A DNA stretch of 64,000 nt, taken from contig CAZEXL010000005.1 in NCBI GenBank assembly GCA_964516925.1, positions 1-64,000 of the forward strand. Direction: 5' to 3'. The notes under the pieces were generated by a model. That model ran no database searches and had not been told where the DNA came from. It worked only from the letters and a program-made list of their open reading frames with translations. Positions 1-8,339 of this stretch are shown one piece after another. The position numbers and the translations under genes were made by a program. Source of the stretch: CAG-552 sp964516925. Its GTDB lineage: Bacteria; Bacillota; Clostridia; Christensenellales; Pumilibacteraceae. Position 1 is the first letter of the stretch. Every line of letters starts with the position of its first letter.

Positions 1-89
1 TCGGTTTTGAAACCTTTGACGAATATCAAGAATATCTCGACTACATAGAAATGCGAAAAGCAAGAAAAAAGGATATGGAAATGGATTAA
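1..89 (+). CDS. C-terminal end of an unidentified protein (cut by window start)
   Basis: An open frame enters from the left edge (first complete codon at base 3) and ends with TAA at 87-89. The visible 28 residues are very charged (FDEYQEYLDYIEMRKARKK) and look helical. Nothing in this tail identifies a family. It converges on a tRNA-Arg gene whose 3' end faces it, a place where integrated elements often end, so an element-borne gene is possible but not shown. Confidence 0.6.
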   Translation, partial: GFETFDEYQEYLDYIEMRKARKKDMEMD

Positions 90-96
90 AACAAAG

Positions 97-136
97 AAAA
101 AACGCTTGAAATTCCGTAAAGAAAATCAAGCGTTTT
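97..136 (-). terminator. Rho-independent terminator of tRNA-Arg, possibly bidirectional
   Basis: Complementary 11-base arms lie at 99-109 and 126-136 (AAAACGCTTGA / TCAAGCGTTTT). Read leftward from the tRNA, the stem is followed by TTCTTTGTTTT. It could also end the plus-strand gene that stops at 89. Confidence 0.75.
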
Positions 137-145
137 AACGATTTT

Positions 146-222
146 TGGCGTCCGTGATTGGATTCGAACCAACGGCAGATCGCTTAGGAGGCGATTCCTC
201 TTTCCAACTGAGGTACACGGAC
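146..222 (-). tRNA. tRNA-Arg (anticodon CCU)
   Basis: On the minus strand the 7-bp acceptor stem GTCCGTG / CACGGAC closes the cloverleaf. The anticodon arm is ATCGC-CTCCTAA-GCGAT, giving anticodon CCT. The T arm carries the GGTTCGAATCC signature, and the 3' CCA is encoded (146-148 read in reverse). It decodes the AGG codon. Confidence 0.97.
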
Positions 223-362
223 ATATTAAGTTTTGAGTGGATATTTCACGACCGCCGAAATTGAGAAATATCCGTTCGGGTGTAAAAAAGATGTAAATTC
301 GTGCAATTAGGTTCGTAAACGGCTTGAAAAACACTTGATTTTACGCAAATCACAGCCTTTTT

Positions 363-430
363 TGCACCTTTTTACAAGATATAACAACCTCTTAGGAGGG
401 GGCCGTTATATCCATTTAACTAAGGAAGCA
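363..430 (-). pseudogene. Degenerate tRNA-Arg(CCU)-like sequence
   Basis: Read on the minus strand, this resembles the 5' half of a clostridial tRNA-Arg(CCU): a D arm of the form AGTTAAATGGATATAAC, then an anticodon arm with loop CTCCTAA (392-398) and one mismatched stem pair. The T arm lacks GGTTCGA and is too short. The possible acceptor stem (TGCTTCC against AGGTGCA) pairs at only five of seven positions. I read it as a decayed tRNA rather than a working one. The rest of the 223-554 stretch shows no supported gene, promoter or terminator. Confidence 0.5.
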
Positions 431-554
431 AATTTGATTTGCAACGGAAGTATACACAAAACGAAAAGAATTGTCAACAGTTTAGCTAGCTTTAGGCAAA
501 TAAAGTATTATAGCGTTTATTGGCTATTAGGTAAATAAGCTACGTTTGCTTTTT

Positions 555-1061
555 TCACGCTTTTGGTTGACGGTTGTAATAATTATCGTAGGCAGACAAA
601 AGCTTATTGCCGCCGCGAACGAAAAACGGCATGGTAAAAACTTTTTGTCCGTCGCAAACGAAAAACCATTTTGCGCCCGACGGCTCGTTTTTTTGCTGCA
701 GGTCCTTATAAAAATATTCGACAGAAGTTCCTAGACAACTACGAAAAACGAAGCTTTCGTCTTTTATTACAACTCGCCACAGAGAAAAACACAGCGAAAC
801 GCATAAGCCGACTGCCGCCACCACTGCCGCCGCCACGACGTACAGCCAATTTTTTGCTCCGAAGATAAAATACAAAAAGACGACCACCGCAAAAAAACCG
901 AGCGTAATAAGCGGCGCAAGTCGATATCCGAGCGGATATCTCAACGTTTTTCCGTCGCTTTTTCCGTTTAACTTGGTACGGTTAAGCGTTAGCCGTATAA
1001 GCAAAAAAGTAACGGCGGCAAGCGCGAAGAAAACCAGATTTTTAACGAAGTACTCTATCAT
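555..1061 (-). CDS. Small membrane protein with PH-like C-terminal domain
   Basis: 168 residues, not recognised by name. It has three hydrophobic segments (about residues 5-25, 50-68 and 72-95). The soluble C-terminal part has the pattern of a bacterial PH-like domain (VVIKDESFVFRS, then a strand-rich stretch and a final helix). It starts five bases after the pfkA stop with no clear ribosome binding site, so it is probably translated by coupling as the last gene of the murB-whiA-dnaE-pfkA operon. Function is unknown. Confidence 0.7.
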   Translation of the reverse strand: MIEYFVKNLVFFALAAVTFLLIRLTLNRTKLNGKSDGKTLRYPLGYRLAPLITLGFFAVVVFLYFIFGAKNWLYVVAAAVVAAVGLCVSLCFSLWRVVIKDESFVFRSCLGTSVEYFYKDLQQKNEPSGAKWFFVCDGQKVFTMPFFVRGGNKLLSAYDNYYNRQPKA

Positions 1062-1065
1062 ATCG

Positions 1066-2046
1066 TTAGCGGCAGAAATTCAACGCCGAGTTGGATACGA
1101 CGTTAGCCATTTCGTAAAGCTCGTAATCAAATTCTTTTTTCATGCGCATAGCTTTGTCTATTTCCATATCTATAAAGCGATTGTCTCGAATACCGACTAC
1201 TCGATTGCCTATACCGTTTTTTAACAGTTTAACGGCTTGAACTCCCCAACACGTTCCAAGATACCTATCGCGCGAGGACGGCGAACCGCCTCGTTGCAAA
1301 TGCCCCAGCACAGTGGCTCGTACGGACGCGTTAAGGCTTTCTTTAATTTTAGTTCTTAACTCCTCTGCCTTACCCGCTCCTTCGGCAACTACGATAATGC
1401 TGTTGAACTTACCCTTGCTTCGATCCTCGTTAAGTCGGTCGAGAATTTCGTGATACGTAGTGGGAACTTCGGGCACGAGGATTATTTCGGCACCGCCGCC
1501 CAGCCCTGCGTGCAAGGCAATATCGCCGCAGTTGCGCCCCATAACTTCGATAATGCAAATGCGATCGTGCGAGCTCATGGTGTCGCGCAGTTTGTTGATT
1601 GCGTCAAGCACGGTGTTGCACGCGGTATCGAATCCGAGCGTAAAATCGGTATATGCGAGATCGTTGTCGATAGTACCCGGAATGCCTATAGTGGGTATTC
1701 CCCTTTTAGAAAGCGCTTCGGCACCCCTTAGTGAACCGTCGCCGCCTATTACTATAACGCCTTCGATCGCTCGCTTTGATAAGAACTTTACGGCAAGCTC
1801 CTGCCCTTGCTCGGTAGTAAATTCGGGCGAACGCGCAGTACGTAACAGCGTACCGCCGCGTTGAACTATATCCGAAACGGAACGCATATTCATTGGTAAA
1901 AATACGTTTTCGATAAGTCCGGCGTATCCGCGCTCTATTCCGTACACCTCCATGCCTTCGCTTATGCCGTATCTTACCACCGCTCTTATTGCCGCATTCA
2001 TTCCCGGCGCGTCGCCGCCGCTTGTAAGAACTGCTATTTTTTTCAT
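1066..2046 (-). CDS. pfkA: ATP-dependent 6-phosphofructokinase
   Basis: Catalyses the committed step of glycolysis, fructose 6-phosphate to fructose 1,6-bisphosphate, in the cytosol. 326 residues, the normal length for bacterial PfkA. Visible signatures are the N-terminal nucleotide loop TSGGDAPGMNAAIR, GGDGS near residue 100, the catalytic TIDND motif followed by TLGFDTA (near 125-140), EVMGR (near 168), and the effector-region HLQRGGSPS. GGDG is the ATP-type signature, as opposed to PPi-dependent enzymes. The start has an AGGAG box. It lies 10 bp after dnaE, the same neighbour as in many Clostridia. Confidence 0.97.
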   Translation of the reverse strand: MKKIAVLTSGGDAPGMNAAIRAVVRYGISEGMEVYGIERGYAGLIENVFLPMNMRSVSDIVQRGGTLLRTARSPEFTTEQGQELAVKFLSKRAIEGVIVIGGDGSLRGAEALSKRGIPTIGIPGTIDNDLAYTDFTLGFDTACNTVLDAINKLRDTMSSHDRICIIEVMGRNCGDIALHAGLGGGAEIILVPEVPTTYHEILDRLNEDRSKGKFNSIIVVAEGAGKAEELRTKIKESLNASVRATVLGHLQRGGSPSSRDRYLGTCWGVQAVKLLKNGIGNRVVGIRDNRFIDMEIDKAMRMKKEFDYELYEMANVVSNSALNFCR

Positions 2047-2056
2047 TCAATTCTCC

Positions 2057-5000
2057 TTATTTTTTATAAATGCCGACGTCCTGCACGCCTTCAACGCCGA
2101 AAAGCTCGCCCTTAAGCATCTCGCAGGCATTAACCGTAGTGTTGATTTTGGACAATGCGTTCGTGTCCAAATCTTTAATATACACCTTATCGTCACCGCG
2201 ATACGCCAAAAGTATTTCGTGAATATCGTCAAGCGTCTTTTCGCTTATCGCCGAAAAGCTTGTGAATATACACAACATCTTATTCGTTTCCGTCTGAGCC
2301 TGCGTGCCGCCCGCATTCCACGACGAAACGTTGTCCACCCACAACGTAACGCCTTCTTCCTTTACGGTTATTTTGCCCGTAACCTTAACTAAGTTTTCGC
2401 TTTTCCAGATTTCTTTAAACTTAACGAGTTTAAAGCCCGTAAGCATAAGATCTACCGTGCCGTACAGGTCTTCGAGTTTACCTACTCCGAATTCCTTACC
2501 CGCCTTAGTAAACTTTCTTTCGGCGTCTACGAGCATCCCGCCAAGCGTTATTCTGGTGTTTTCGTCCACACCCGATTCCAAATTGCCGTCTTCGTCGCGA
2601 ACGGTTAGCATGGAAGTGTTGTACTCATATTCGTCAAGCTCGGCGCGGTATTCTTCAAGCGGGTGCCCGGTAAGATATACGCCGGCTACTTGCTTTTCCA
2701 TTTTAAGCTTTTCCATACGAGGATATTCTTTGCGTTTGGGAATTTTAAACTCGGGAGCCTCTGCCATATCGAAGAACGAGAATTGCCCGCTTGCGCGCGC
2801 GCTTACGTCCTTGTTTGCCCTGTCCAGCACCGTTTCGTATACGGCAATAAGTTCGCTTCTATTGTGCCCGAAGCAATCGAACGTACCTGCGTAAATAAGG
2901 TTTTCGAGCATCTTTTTGTTGAGTACGGGGCCGCCGACTCCGCTAGTTTTGTTGCGCTTCATTCGCTCCGCCATGCGTTCTACGAATTTAACGAACGACT
3001 TAAACTCGCCGCCCTCGTTTCGCTCTTTTACTATTTCCTCCACTACTGCGTGCCCGACGTTTTTGATTGCCGCCATACCTATACGAACTCCGCCGTTTTC
3101 AACGGAAAAATCCGAATACGATTTGTTTATGTTGGGCGGCAAAACCTCTATGTTTTTGTTTTTTAGATACGTAAGATAGTTGGTTATTTCGTCGATGGAA
3201 TCTATACGGTTGTTTAGAACCGCGGTAATAAATTCCACCGTATGGTAGCGCTTTAGATACGCCGTTTGATACGAAAGCACCGCGTATGCAGCCGCATGCG
3301 ACTTGTTGAACGCATACGAAGCAAAGCTTGTCATGTCGTCGAAAATCTTGTTTGCTATTTCTTCCGAAACGCCGTTTTTTAAACAACCCGGCACGCTTGC
3401 TCCGTCGCCGTTTATGAATATGGCGCGCTCTTTTTGCATTGCGTCCATCTTCTTTTTGGACATCATTCTGCGCACGATGTCGGCTCGACCGAACGAATAG
3501 CCTGCAAGCTTACGCACTATTTCCATAACCTGCTCTTGATACACCATAATGCCGTACGTGACTTTTAAAATCGGTTCGAGAAGCGGATGATCGTACTTGA
3601 TTTCGTTCGGGTGGCGTTTGTTGTATACGTACTCGCCTATTTTATCCATAGGACCTGGACGATACAACGATATTCCGGCTATGACGTCTTCGAGCGAGGT
3701 TGGACGAAGATCTTTCATGAACTTTTTTATGCCCTCGCCTTCTAGCTGGAACACGGCGTGCGTGTCTCCGTCACCGATAAGCTTATAAACTTCGGGATCG
3801 TCGAAGCCCATTTTGTAAAAGTCAAGGTCGATACCCTTCGTTTGCTTAACGTATTTTTTCGCCTTATCGATATCGGTAAGAGTGCGCAGTCCCAAAAAGT
3901 CCATCTTTAAAAGTCCGAGCTCTTCGCACTCTATCATGTTAAATTGCGTGGTTACTATACCGTCGCTTGTCATCGCCATGGGCACGTGATCGGATATTAC
4001 GTCCTTACATATAATAACGCCGGCGGCGTGCATACCCGTCTGACGCGGCATACCCTCGATTTCCATTGCCATATCCAAAATTTTGCGGCTCATTTCGTCG
4101 TTTTGATACAAGTCCACAAGATCGGGAATTACCGGATTTTCGCCTTTTTTTGGCGGCAACAAGCCCAAAATATGCCCTATATGATTCTTTCCCATCATCT
4201 TCGGCATAAGTTTTGTAATTTTATCGGTTTCGGCAAACGGAACGTCGAACACTCGGCCTACGTCCTTTATCGCCGCCTTGGCGGCAAGCGTTCCGAACGT
4301 TACTATTTGCGAAACGTTCGGCTCGTGATATTTTTCTATAACGTATTCTATAACCTTTTCGCGACCGTCTACGCAAAAGTCTATATCGAAGTCGGGATTG
4401 GATACGCGTTCTTCGTTTAGAAAACGCTCGAATATAAGCGAATATTTAAGCGGATATACCTTGGTTATGCCTATCGCGTACGCTACTATACTGCCTACGC
4501 CGCTTCCTCGTCCCGGTCCTACCGGCACGCCGTGAGTTTCGGAATAGTTTATAAAATCCCATACTATAAGGAAATAATCCACGAATCCGAGCTTTTTTAT
4601 TACGCCGAGTTCGTATTCGGCACGCTCGTTTACTTCGGGCGTTATTTCGCCCAACTTGCGTTTAAGTCCGTCAAAACACATTTTGCGCAAAAACTCGTAA
4701 GGTTCGCTTCCGTCGGGCGGCGTATAGCCCGGAAGTAATTTTTCTTTGCGGAAAAATCGAAAATCGCACTTAGAAGCGATTTCGAGCGTGTTGGTTATAG
4801 CTCCCTCGTAACCCTTAAACAGTTCCGCCATTTCGTCGCCGCTTTTAAGATAAAATTCTTTTGTCGGGAAGTACGCGTCGTCGCTTGACGCAAGTTCGCT
4901 TATTCCGCCTTCGATATCGTCGTCGGGCGACATCTTCTTTTTAAACGCGATACACTGCAAAACTTTTTGCATTTTCGCGTCTTTCTTTTCTAGGTAATGC

Positions 5001-5671
5001 GCGTCGTTGGTGGCAACCATCTTTATGCCGTTCTTTATCGCTACGTCGCGAAGTAGCGGCAATATGCGCTGCTGATCGCGTATACCGTGATCCTGAATTT
5101 CGATGTAAAAATCTTCGCCGTACAGTTTCTTGAACTTTTGCGCCCATTCGTTTGCGCCGTCGATATCGCCGACTAGCAACTTTTGCGGAATTATGCCGGC
5201 AAGACACGCGCTTAAACAAATGAGCCCCTCGGAATATTTGCTAAGCAACTCGAAGTCTACCCTAGGCTTGTAATAAAAGCCCTCGGTGTAGCCGTAACTT
5301 ACGATTTTTATAAGGTTTTTGTAACCTGTTTCGTTTTTTGCAAGCAAAACGAGGTGATTATTTTTGGGCATGCGTCCGTCGGCGGCGATTTTTACGTGTC
5401 TGTCTTCGGTCATGTAAACTTCGCAACCGATTATCGGCTTTACTTTGCACTCCTTACCCTCGGCAATAAACTTAAACGGATCCGCCTTTTCGTCGGTATA
5501 ACGTATTGCGGATTTAACAAACTCCAAAACGCCGTACATATTGCCGTGATCGGTTATTGCTACGGCTTTGATTCCTAGCTCGTCCGCACGCTTAAAAACC
5601 TTGCTGAGACGAATTGCGCCGTCCAGAAGGCTGTATTCGGTATGAACGTGAAGATGTGCGAATTCTTGCAT
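2057..5671 (-). CDS. dnaE: DNA polymerase III alpha subunit, DnaE type
   Basis: Replicative polymerase subunit of 1204 residues. It opens with a PHP domain (HLHVHTEYSLLDG, ITDHGNMYG). The polymerase active site motif PDFDIDF falls near residues 424-430. Further on come the finger motifs (YRPGPM, MVYQEQVM, FNKSHAAAYA), the tandem HhH region and a C-terminal OB-fold portion. No DEDD proofreading domain is inserted in the PHP region, so this is DnaE and not PolC. The start follows an AGGAG box. It sits 5 bp after whiA and 10 bp before pfkA, a conserved Bacillota arrangement. Confidence 0.97.
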   Translation of the reverse strand: MQEFAHLHVHTEYSLLDGAIRLSKVFKRADELGIKAVAITDHGNMYGVLEFVKSAIRYTDEKADPFKFIAEGKECKVKPIIGCEVYMTEDRHVKIAADGRMPKNNHLVLLAKNETGYKNLIKIVSYGYTEGFYYKPRVDFELLSKYSEGLICLSACLAGIIPQKLLVGDIDGANEWAQKFKKLYGEDFYIEIQDHGIRDQQRILPLLRDVAIKNGIKMVATNDAHYLEKKDAKMQKVLQCIAFKKKMSPDDDIEGGISELASSDDAYFPTKEFYLKSGDEMAELFKGYEGAITNTLEIASKCDFRFFRKEKLLPGYTPPDGSEPYEFLRKMCFDGLKRKLGEITPEVNERAEYELGVIKKLGFVDYFLIVWDFINYSETHGVPVGPGRGSGVGSIVAYAIGITKVYPLKYSLIFERFLNEERVSNPDFDIDFCVDGREKVIEYVIEKYHEPNVSQIVTFGTLAAKAAIKDVGRVFDVPFAETDKITKLMPKMMGKNHIGHILGLLPPKKGENPVIPDLVDLYQNDEMSRKILDMAMEIEGMPRQTGMHAAGVIICKDVISDHVPMAMTSDGIVTTQFNMIECEELGLLKMDFLGLRTLTDIDKAKKYVKQTKGIDLDFYKMGFDDPEVYKLIGDGDTHAVFQLEGEGIKKFMKDLRPTSLEDVIAGISLYRPGPMDKIGEYVYNKRHPNEIKYDHPLLEPILKVTYGIMVYQEQVMEIVRKLAGYSFGRADIVRRMMSKKKMDAMQKERAIFINGDGASVPGCLKNGVSEEIANKIFDDMTSFASYAFNKSHAAAYAVLSYQTAYLKRYHTVEFITAVLNNRIDSIDEITNYLTYLKNKNIEVLPPNINKSYSDFSVENGGVRIGMAAIKNVGHAVVEEIVKERNEGGEFKSFVKFVERMAERMKRNKTSGVGGPVLNKKMLENLIYAGTFDCFGHNRSELIAVYETVLDRANKDVSARASGQFSFFDMAEAPEFKIPKRKEYPRMEKLKMEKQVAGVYLTGHPLEEYRAELDEYEYNTSMLTVRDEDGNLESGVDENTRITLGGMLVDAERKFTKAGKEFGVGKLEDLYGTVDLMLTGFKLVKFKEIWKSENLVKVTGKITVKEEGVTLWVDNVSSWNAGGTQAQTETNKMLCIFTSFSAISEKTLDDIHEILLAYRGDDKVYIKDLDTNALSKINTTVNACEMLKGELFGVEGVQDVGIYKK

Positions 5672-5675
5672 ATGT

Positions 5676-6566
5676 TTACTCCTTTTGCACGTTTTGGTTT
5701 GCGAGCGCTACGATTTTGCCAAGCCTATATTTTACGCAACCTTTACTTACTCCCATAATTGCGGCAAGTCCTTCGTAGCTTGCGTCCGGATTTTCGAGGC
5801 GCGTTTTTGCCGCCAAGATAAGTTTTTCGTCGGTAAGCGAATCGAAAACTTTTTCTATCGCTTGCTTTTGACGCAAAAATGCGTCCACAATTTTGTCGGT
5901 GTTTGCCATATCGCAATTAATGCGACGGTTGGTTCGCATACTTACGCTGCGCAGCGTTGCCATCTTTGCAAGTTCCAACACTGCTTTGCCGGCGCCTATA
6001 AGCGCAAAAAAATCGCTTATGTAGTCGCTGCTTTTAATGTATAAAACGTGCCTTTCTTTTCGCAAAGTGTATTTTGCCGCTATTCCAAACGTATCCAAAA
6101 GACCTATTGCGTCGGTCGCCATTTCTTTGGTGGAAAACGTCATCTCGAAGTGGTATTTTTTACTTACCGAGACGCTGCCGCACCCCAAAAAAAGTCCCTT
6201 AAGATACGCTTTGGCGCAAGCGGGATCGGTAACTACAAATCCGTTTATGCCTGCAAACGCCCCTATCGTGTCCCCGTAATAGGTGAGTATTCCGAGGTCA
6301 AACAGCATTTCAAGCGTAAAATCGCCGCGAATACCGAGTTCGTTCTTGCCTTTTTTGCACTTGCCGCCGTAAAGCTTTTTTACCAGCAAGGCAACCAGCT
6401 TCAACACGCACTCGCTTTCGCTGGAAAGATACACTCCCACGCCCTCGCTGCTGAACGATATCGAACCTGCCGAACGAATGAGCGCCGACAGCAACGCAGT
6501 GTTGCGACTGTCGTTGCTTTCGATTGCTGCCACCTCTTCTTTAACTTTAGCCGTTAGACTTTTCAT
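5676..6566 (-). CDS. whiA: DNA-binding protein WhiA
   Basis: 296 residues. WhiA combines an N-terminal degenerate LAGLIDADG homing-endonuclease fold with a C-terminal helix-turn-helix; it controls sporulation in actinomycetes and affects division and chromosome segregation in Bacillota. Here the N-terminus (TAKVKEEVAAIE), the central AYLKGLFLGCGSVS segment and the C-terminal HTH (SYEGLAAIMGVSKGCVKYRL) are all recognisable. The start has an AGGAGG box and overlaps the PHP gene by 20 bp, indicating translational coupling. Confidence 0.96.
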   Translation of the reverse strand: MKSLTAKVKEEVAAIESNDSRNTALLSALIRSAGSISFSSEGVGVYLSSESECVLKLVALLVKKLYGGKCKKGKNELGIRGDFTLEMLFDLGILTYYGDTIGAFAGINGFVVTDPACAKAYLKGLFLGCGSVSVSKKYHFEMTFSTKEMATDAIGLLDTFGIAAKYTLRKERHVLYIKSSDYISDFFALIGAGKAVLELAKMATLRSVSMRTNRRINCDMANTDKIVDAFLRQKQAIEKVFDSLTDEKLILAAKTRLENPDASYEGLAAIMGVSKGCVKYRLGKIVALANQNVQKE

Positions 6567-7314
6567 TATACCTCCTTAGCGAAGGCAACTTATCAAAGTT
6601 GGCTATTCGCTCTAAAGGAATATTAAGCCTGTCCACGTACGAAAGCGGGACTCCGAAATAGCCTACTCGTTGCGGCGAATGCGCATCCGAATCGATTATA
6701 AGCGTTGCGTTTTCGTTTAGCATAGTCTCTATTTCGTTATCCGTCATAGAAACTTTCTTACCGTTTAGCTCGAGCAAAACGCCGTAATGCGCCGCCGCTC
6801 TTGCAATTTCTTTTATGTCCGTTTTAATACCGTAGTTGGGGTGCGATATAATGTCTATTTTATACCTGTCCATCGCTTTGACGTACGCATCGGTGTTCTT
6901 TGCTATTTGTTTGGACGAAAATTTCGTTAGTCCGCTTACGAAGTTAGGCACGCCGAAGCCGAAAAATTCTTTTACCGAAGTCGTTCTAGTAAATTTATGG
7001 AAGCCGCACACCAAAACGTCCAGCCACTCGTCGTCTCCGTCTTCGATATCCACTCTGCCGTTTCCGTCCACGATATTGGCTTCTAGCCCCAAATAAATCT
7101 TTATTTGAGGATATTTTATTCGAAGCGAACGAATTTCGCTTTTTATTTCGGGCAAATCCATACGACGCACGCCGTACGAGCCGTGCCAAAATCCGTGGTC
7201 GGTAATAGCTATTTCCTTAAGTCCGACGTTTATTGCCGCCTTAACGTTTTCTTCGATAGTGCCGCGCCCGTGACTGTATATCGTATGCGTATGGTAATCA
7301 CCCAAAATAGGCAT
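6547..7314 (-). CDS. PHP-domain metal-dependent phosphoesterase
   Basis: 255 residues with the metal-binding motifs of the PHP superfamily: DYHTHTIYSHGRG at the N-terminus, ITDHGF, a central ISHPNYG and the C-terminal DSDAHSPQRVG. It resembles YcdX and histidinol-phosphatase-like phosphoesterases, but the substrate cannot be read from sequence. A GGAG box is present about 11 bases upstream. It lies 3 bp after murB and overlaps whiA. A PHP gene at this position is common in clostridial whiA clusters. Confidence 0.9.
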   Translation of the reverse strand: MPILGDYHTHTIYSHGRGTIEENVKAAINVGLKEIAITDHGFWHGSYGVRRMDLPEIKSEIRSLRIKYPQIKIYLGLEANIVDGNGRVDIEDGDDEWLDVLVCGFHKFTRTTSVKEFFGFGVPNFVSGLTKFSSKQIAKNTDAYVKAMDRYKIDIISHPNYGIKTDIKEIARAAAHYGVLLELNGKKVSMTDNEIETMLNENATLIIDSDAHSPQRVGYFGVPLSYVDRLNIPLERIANFDKLPSLRRYNEKSNG

Positions 7315-7317
7315 AAC

Positions 7318-8154
7318 TTAAAATTCTCCTAAATAAATTACTTCTTCTTTAAGCAATACTTCGAATTTGCTTTTTACTTCCGCTTTGGCGGTGCGTATAA
7401 GGGTATATACGTCCTTTGACGTTGCGAATCCGTCGTTTATTATAAAGTTAGCATGTTTTTCGCTTATGAACGCTCCGCCCTGCTTTAGCCCCTTTAATCC
7501 GGCTTGTTGAATATACCAGCCCGCGGGCTTTTCGCCGTTTTTGAACACCGAACCGCAGCTGAAGCCCCTAGGTTGCTTTTGCTGCCGAACTGCCGTGTAC
7601 TCTTTTCGCCTAGAAACTATTTCGCTCTTGTCGCCGTCGACGCACTCAAACGCCGCGCCCACTACAACGCCGTTTATTGCGCTAGTCCTGTACCCTAATC
7701 CTAGGTCCGACTTGCTTACGCGCGTTAACGATCCGCCACGCAATACGTCTGCGTACTCGATAACATCAGAAACGCTACTTCCGAACGCACCTGCGTTCAT
7801 CTTTATCGCGCCGCCTACGCTACCGGGTATGCCGCAAGTCCACTCCAAACCGCTTTTAGAAAACGATTCGCAATACCTTGCAACCGACGAAAGCGGAGTG
7901 CCGGCATAAGCGTACACGCCCGAAGCCGTAACCCTAATACCGCAAGTGCGCATAAGAACTATCGTTCCGTCGTAGCCGTGGTCGGACACAAGCAACTTAC
8001 TGCCGCACCCTATTACCACGCAATCGTCGGTTATAACGTCGCTAAGAGCGTTTACGTCGTATACGATTTTTACTAGGCGCGCTTTGCCGCCAACGTGATA
8101 AGTACAAAAATTCGATAAAGCTACGTTGCTTAAAGACAATACACTTTCACTCAT
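7318..8154 (-). CDS. murB: UDP-N-acetylenolpyruvoylglucosamine reductase
   Basis: FAD- and NADPH-dependent second step of UDP-MurNAc synthesis for peptidoglycan. 278 residues, a compact type II MurB. Signatures: NFCTYHVGGKA near the N-terminus, the FAD-loop GSKLLVSD, GIPGSVGGAIKMNAGA (near 115), GLGYRTS, the catalytic-serine region GFSCGSVFKN, and AGLKGLKQGGAFISEKHANFIIN. A GGAG box lies 8 bases before the ATG. It is the first gene of the leftward operon. Confidence 0.97.
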   Translation of the reverse strand: MSESVLSLSNVALSNFCTYHVGGKARLVKIVYDVNALSDVITDDCVVIGCGSKLLVSDHGYDGTIVLMRTCGIRVTASGVYAYAGTPLSSVARYCESFSKSGLEWTCGIPGSVGGAIKMNAGAFGSSVSDVIEYADVLRGGSLTRVSKSDLGLGYRTSAINGVVVGAAFECVDGDKSEIVSRRKEYTAVRQQKQPRGFSCGSVFKNGEKPAGWYIQQAGLKGLKQGGAFISEKHANFIINDGFATSKDVYTLIRTAKAEVKSKFEVLLKEEVIYLGEF

Positions 8155-8297
8155 ATATTTTACTCCATTCGTGACGATTTTTCAATCGTTTTAAGCACGC
8201 TAAACGACTTTTTTATTCGTTATTTTTGCCGTTAGCCCGATATATATAGTTTATTGTTCTTTAAACGCGTTTGTTCTTTATTTTTTAGCGTTAGCTT

Positions 8298-8335
8298 TTA
8301 AAAAATAAAAGGCGATAACCTAGTTACCGCCTTTT
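8298..8335 (-). terminator. Terminator of the HEPN ribonuclease gene
   Basis: Just beyond the stop of the gene at 8340, the minus strand forms AAAAGGCGGTAAC / GTTATCGCCTTTT with one mismatch and a short loop. It is followed by a T-rich run (about 8298-8306). It separates this gene from murB. Confidence 0.8.
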
Positions 8336-8339
8336 GCAA

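Noticed and set aside
335..538. A 67-codon plus-strand frame between tRNA-Arg and the first membrane protein
   Set aside because: It overlaps the tRNA-like remnant, lacks a ribosome binding site and has no coding character.
8156..8190. A TTGAAA-17-TAAAAT pair directly in front of murB that could be another leaderless promoter
   Set aside because: The -10 would end only two bases before the ATG, too close for a +1 at the start codon, and a normal GGAG ribosome binding site is present in the same stretch.
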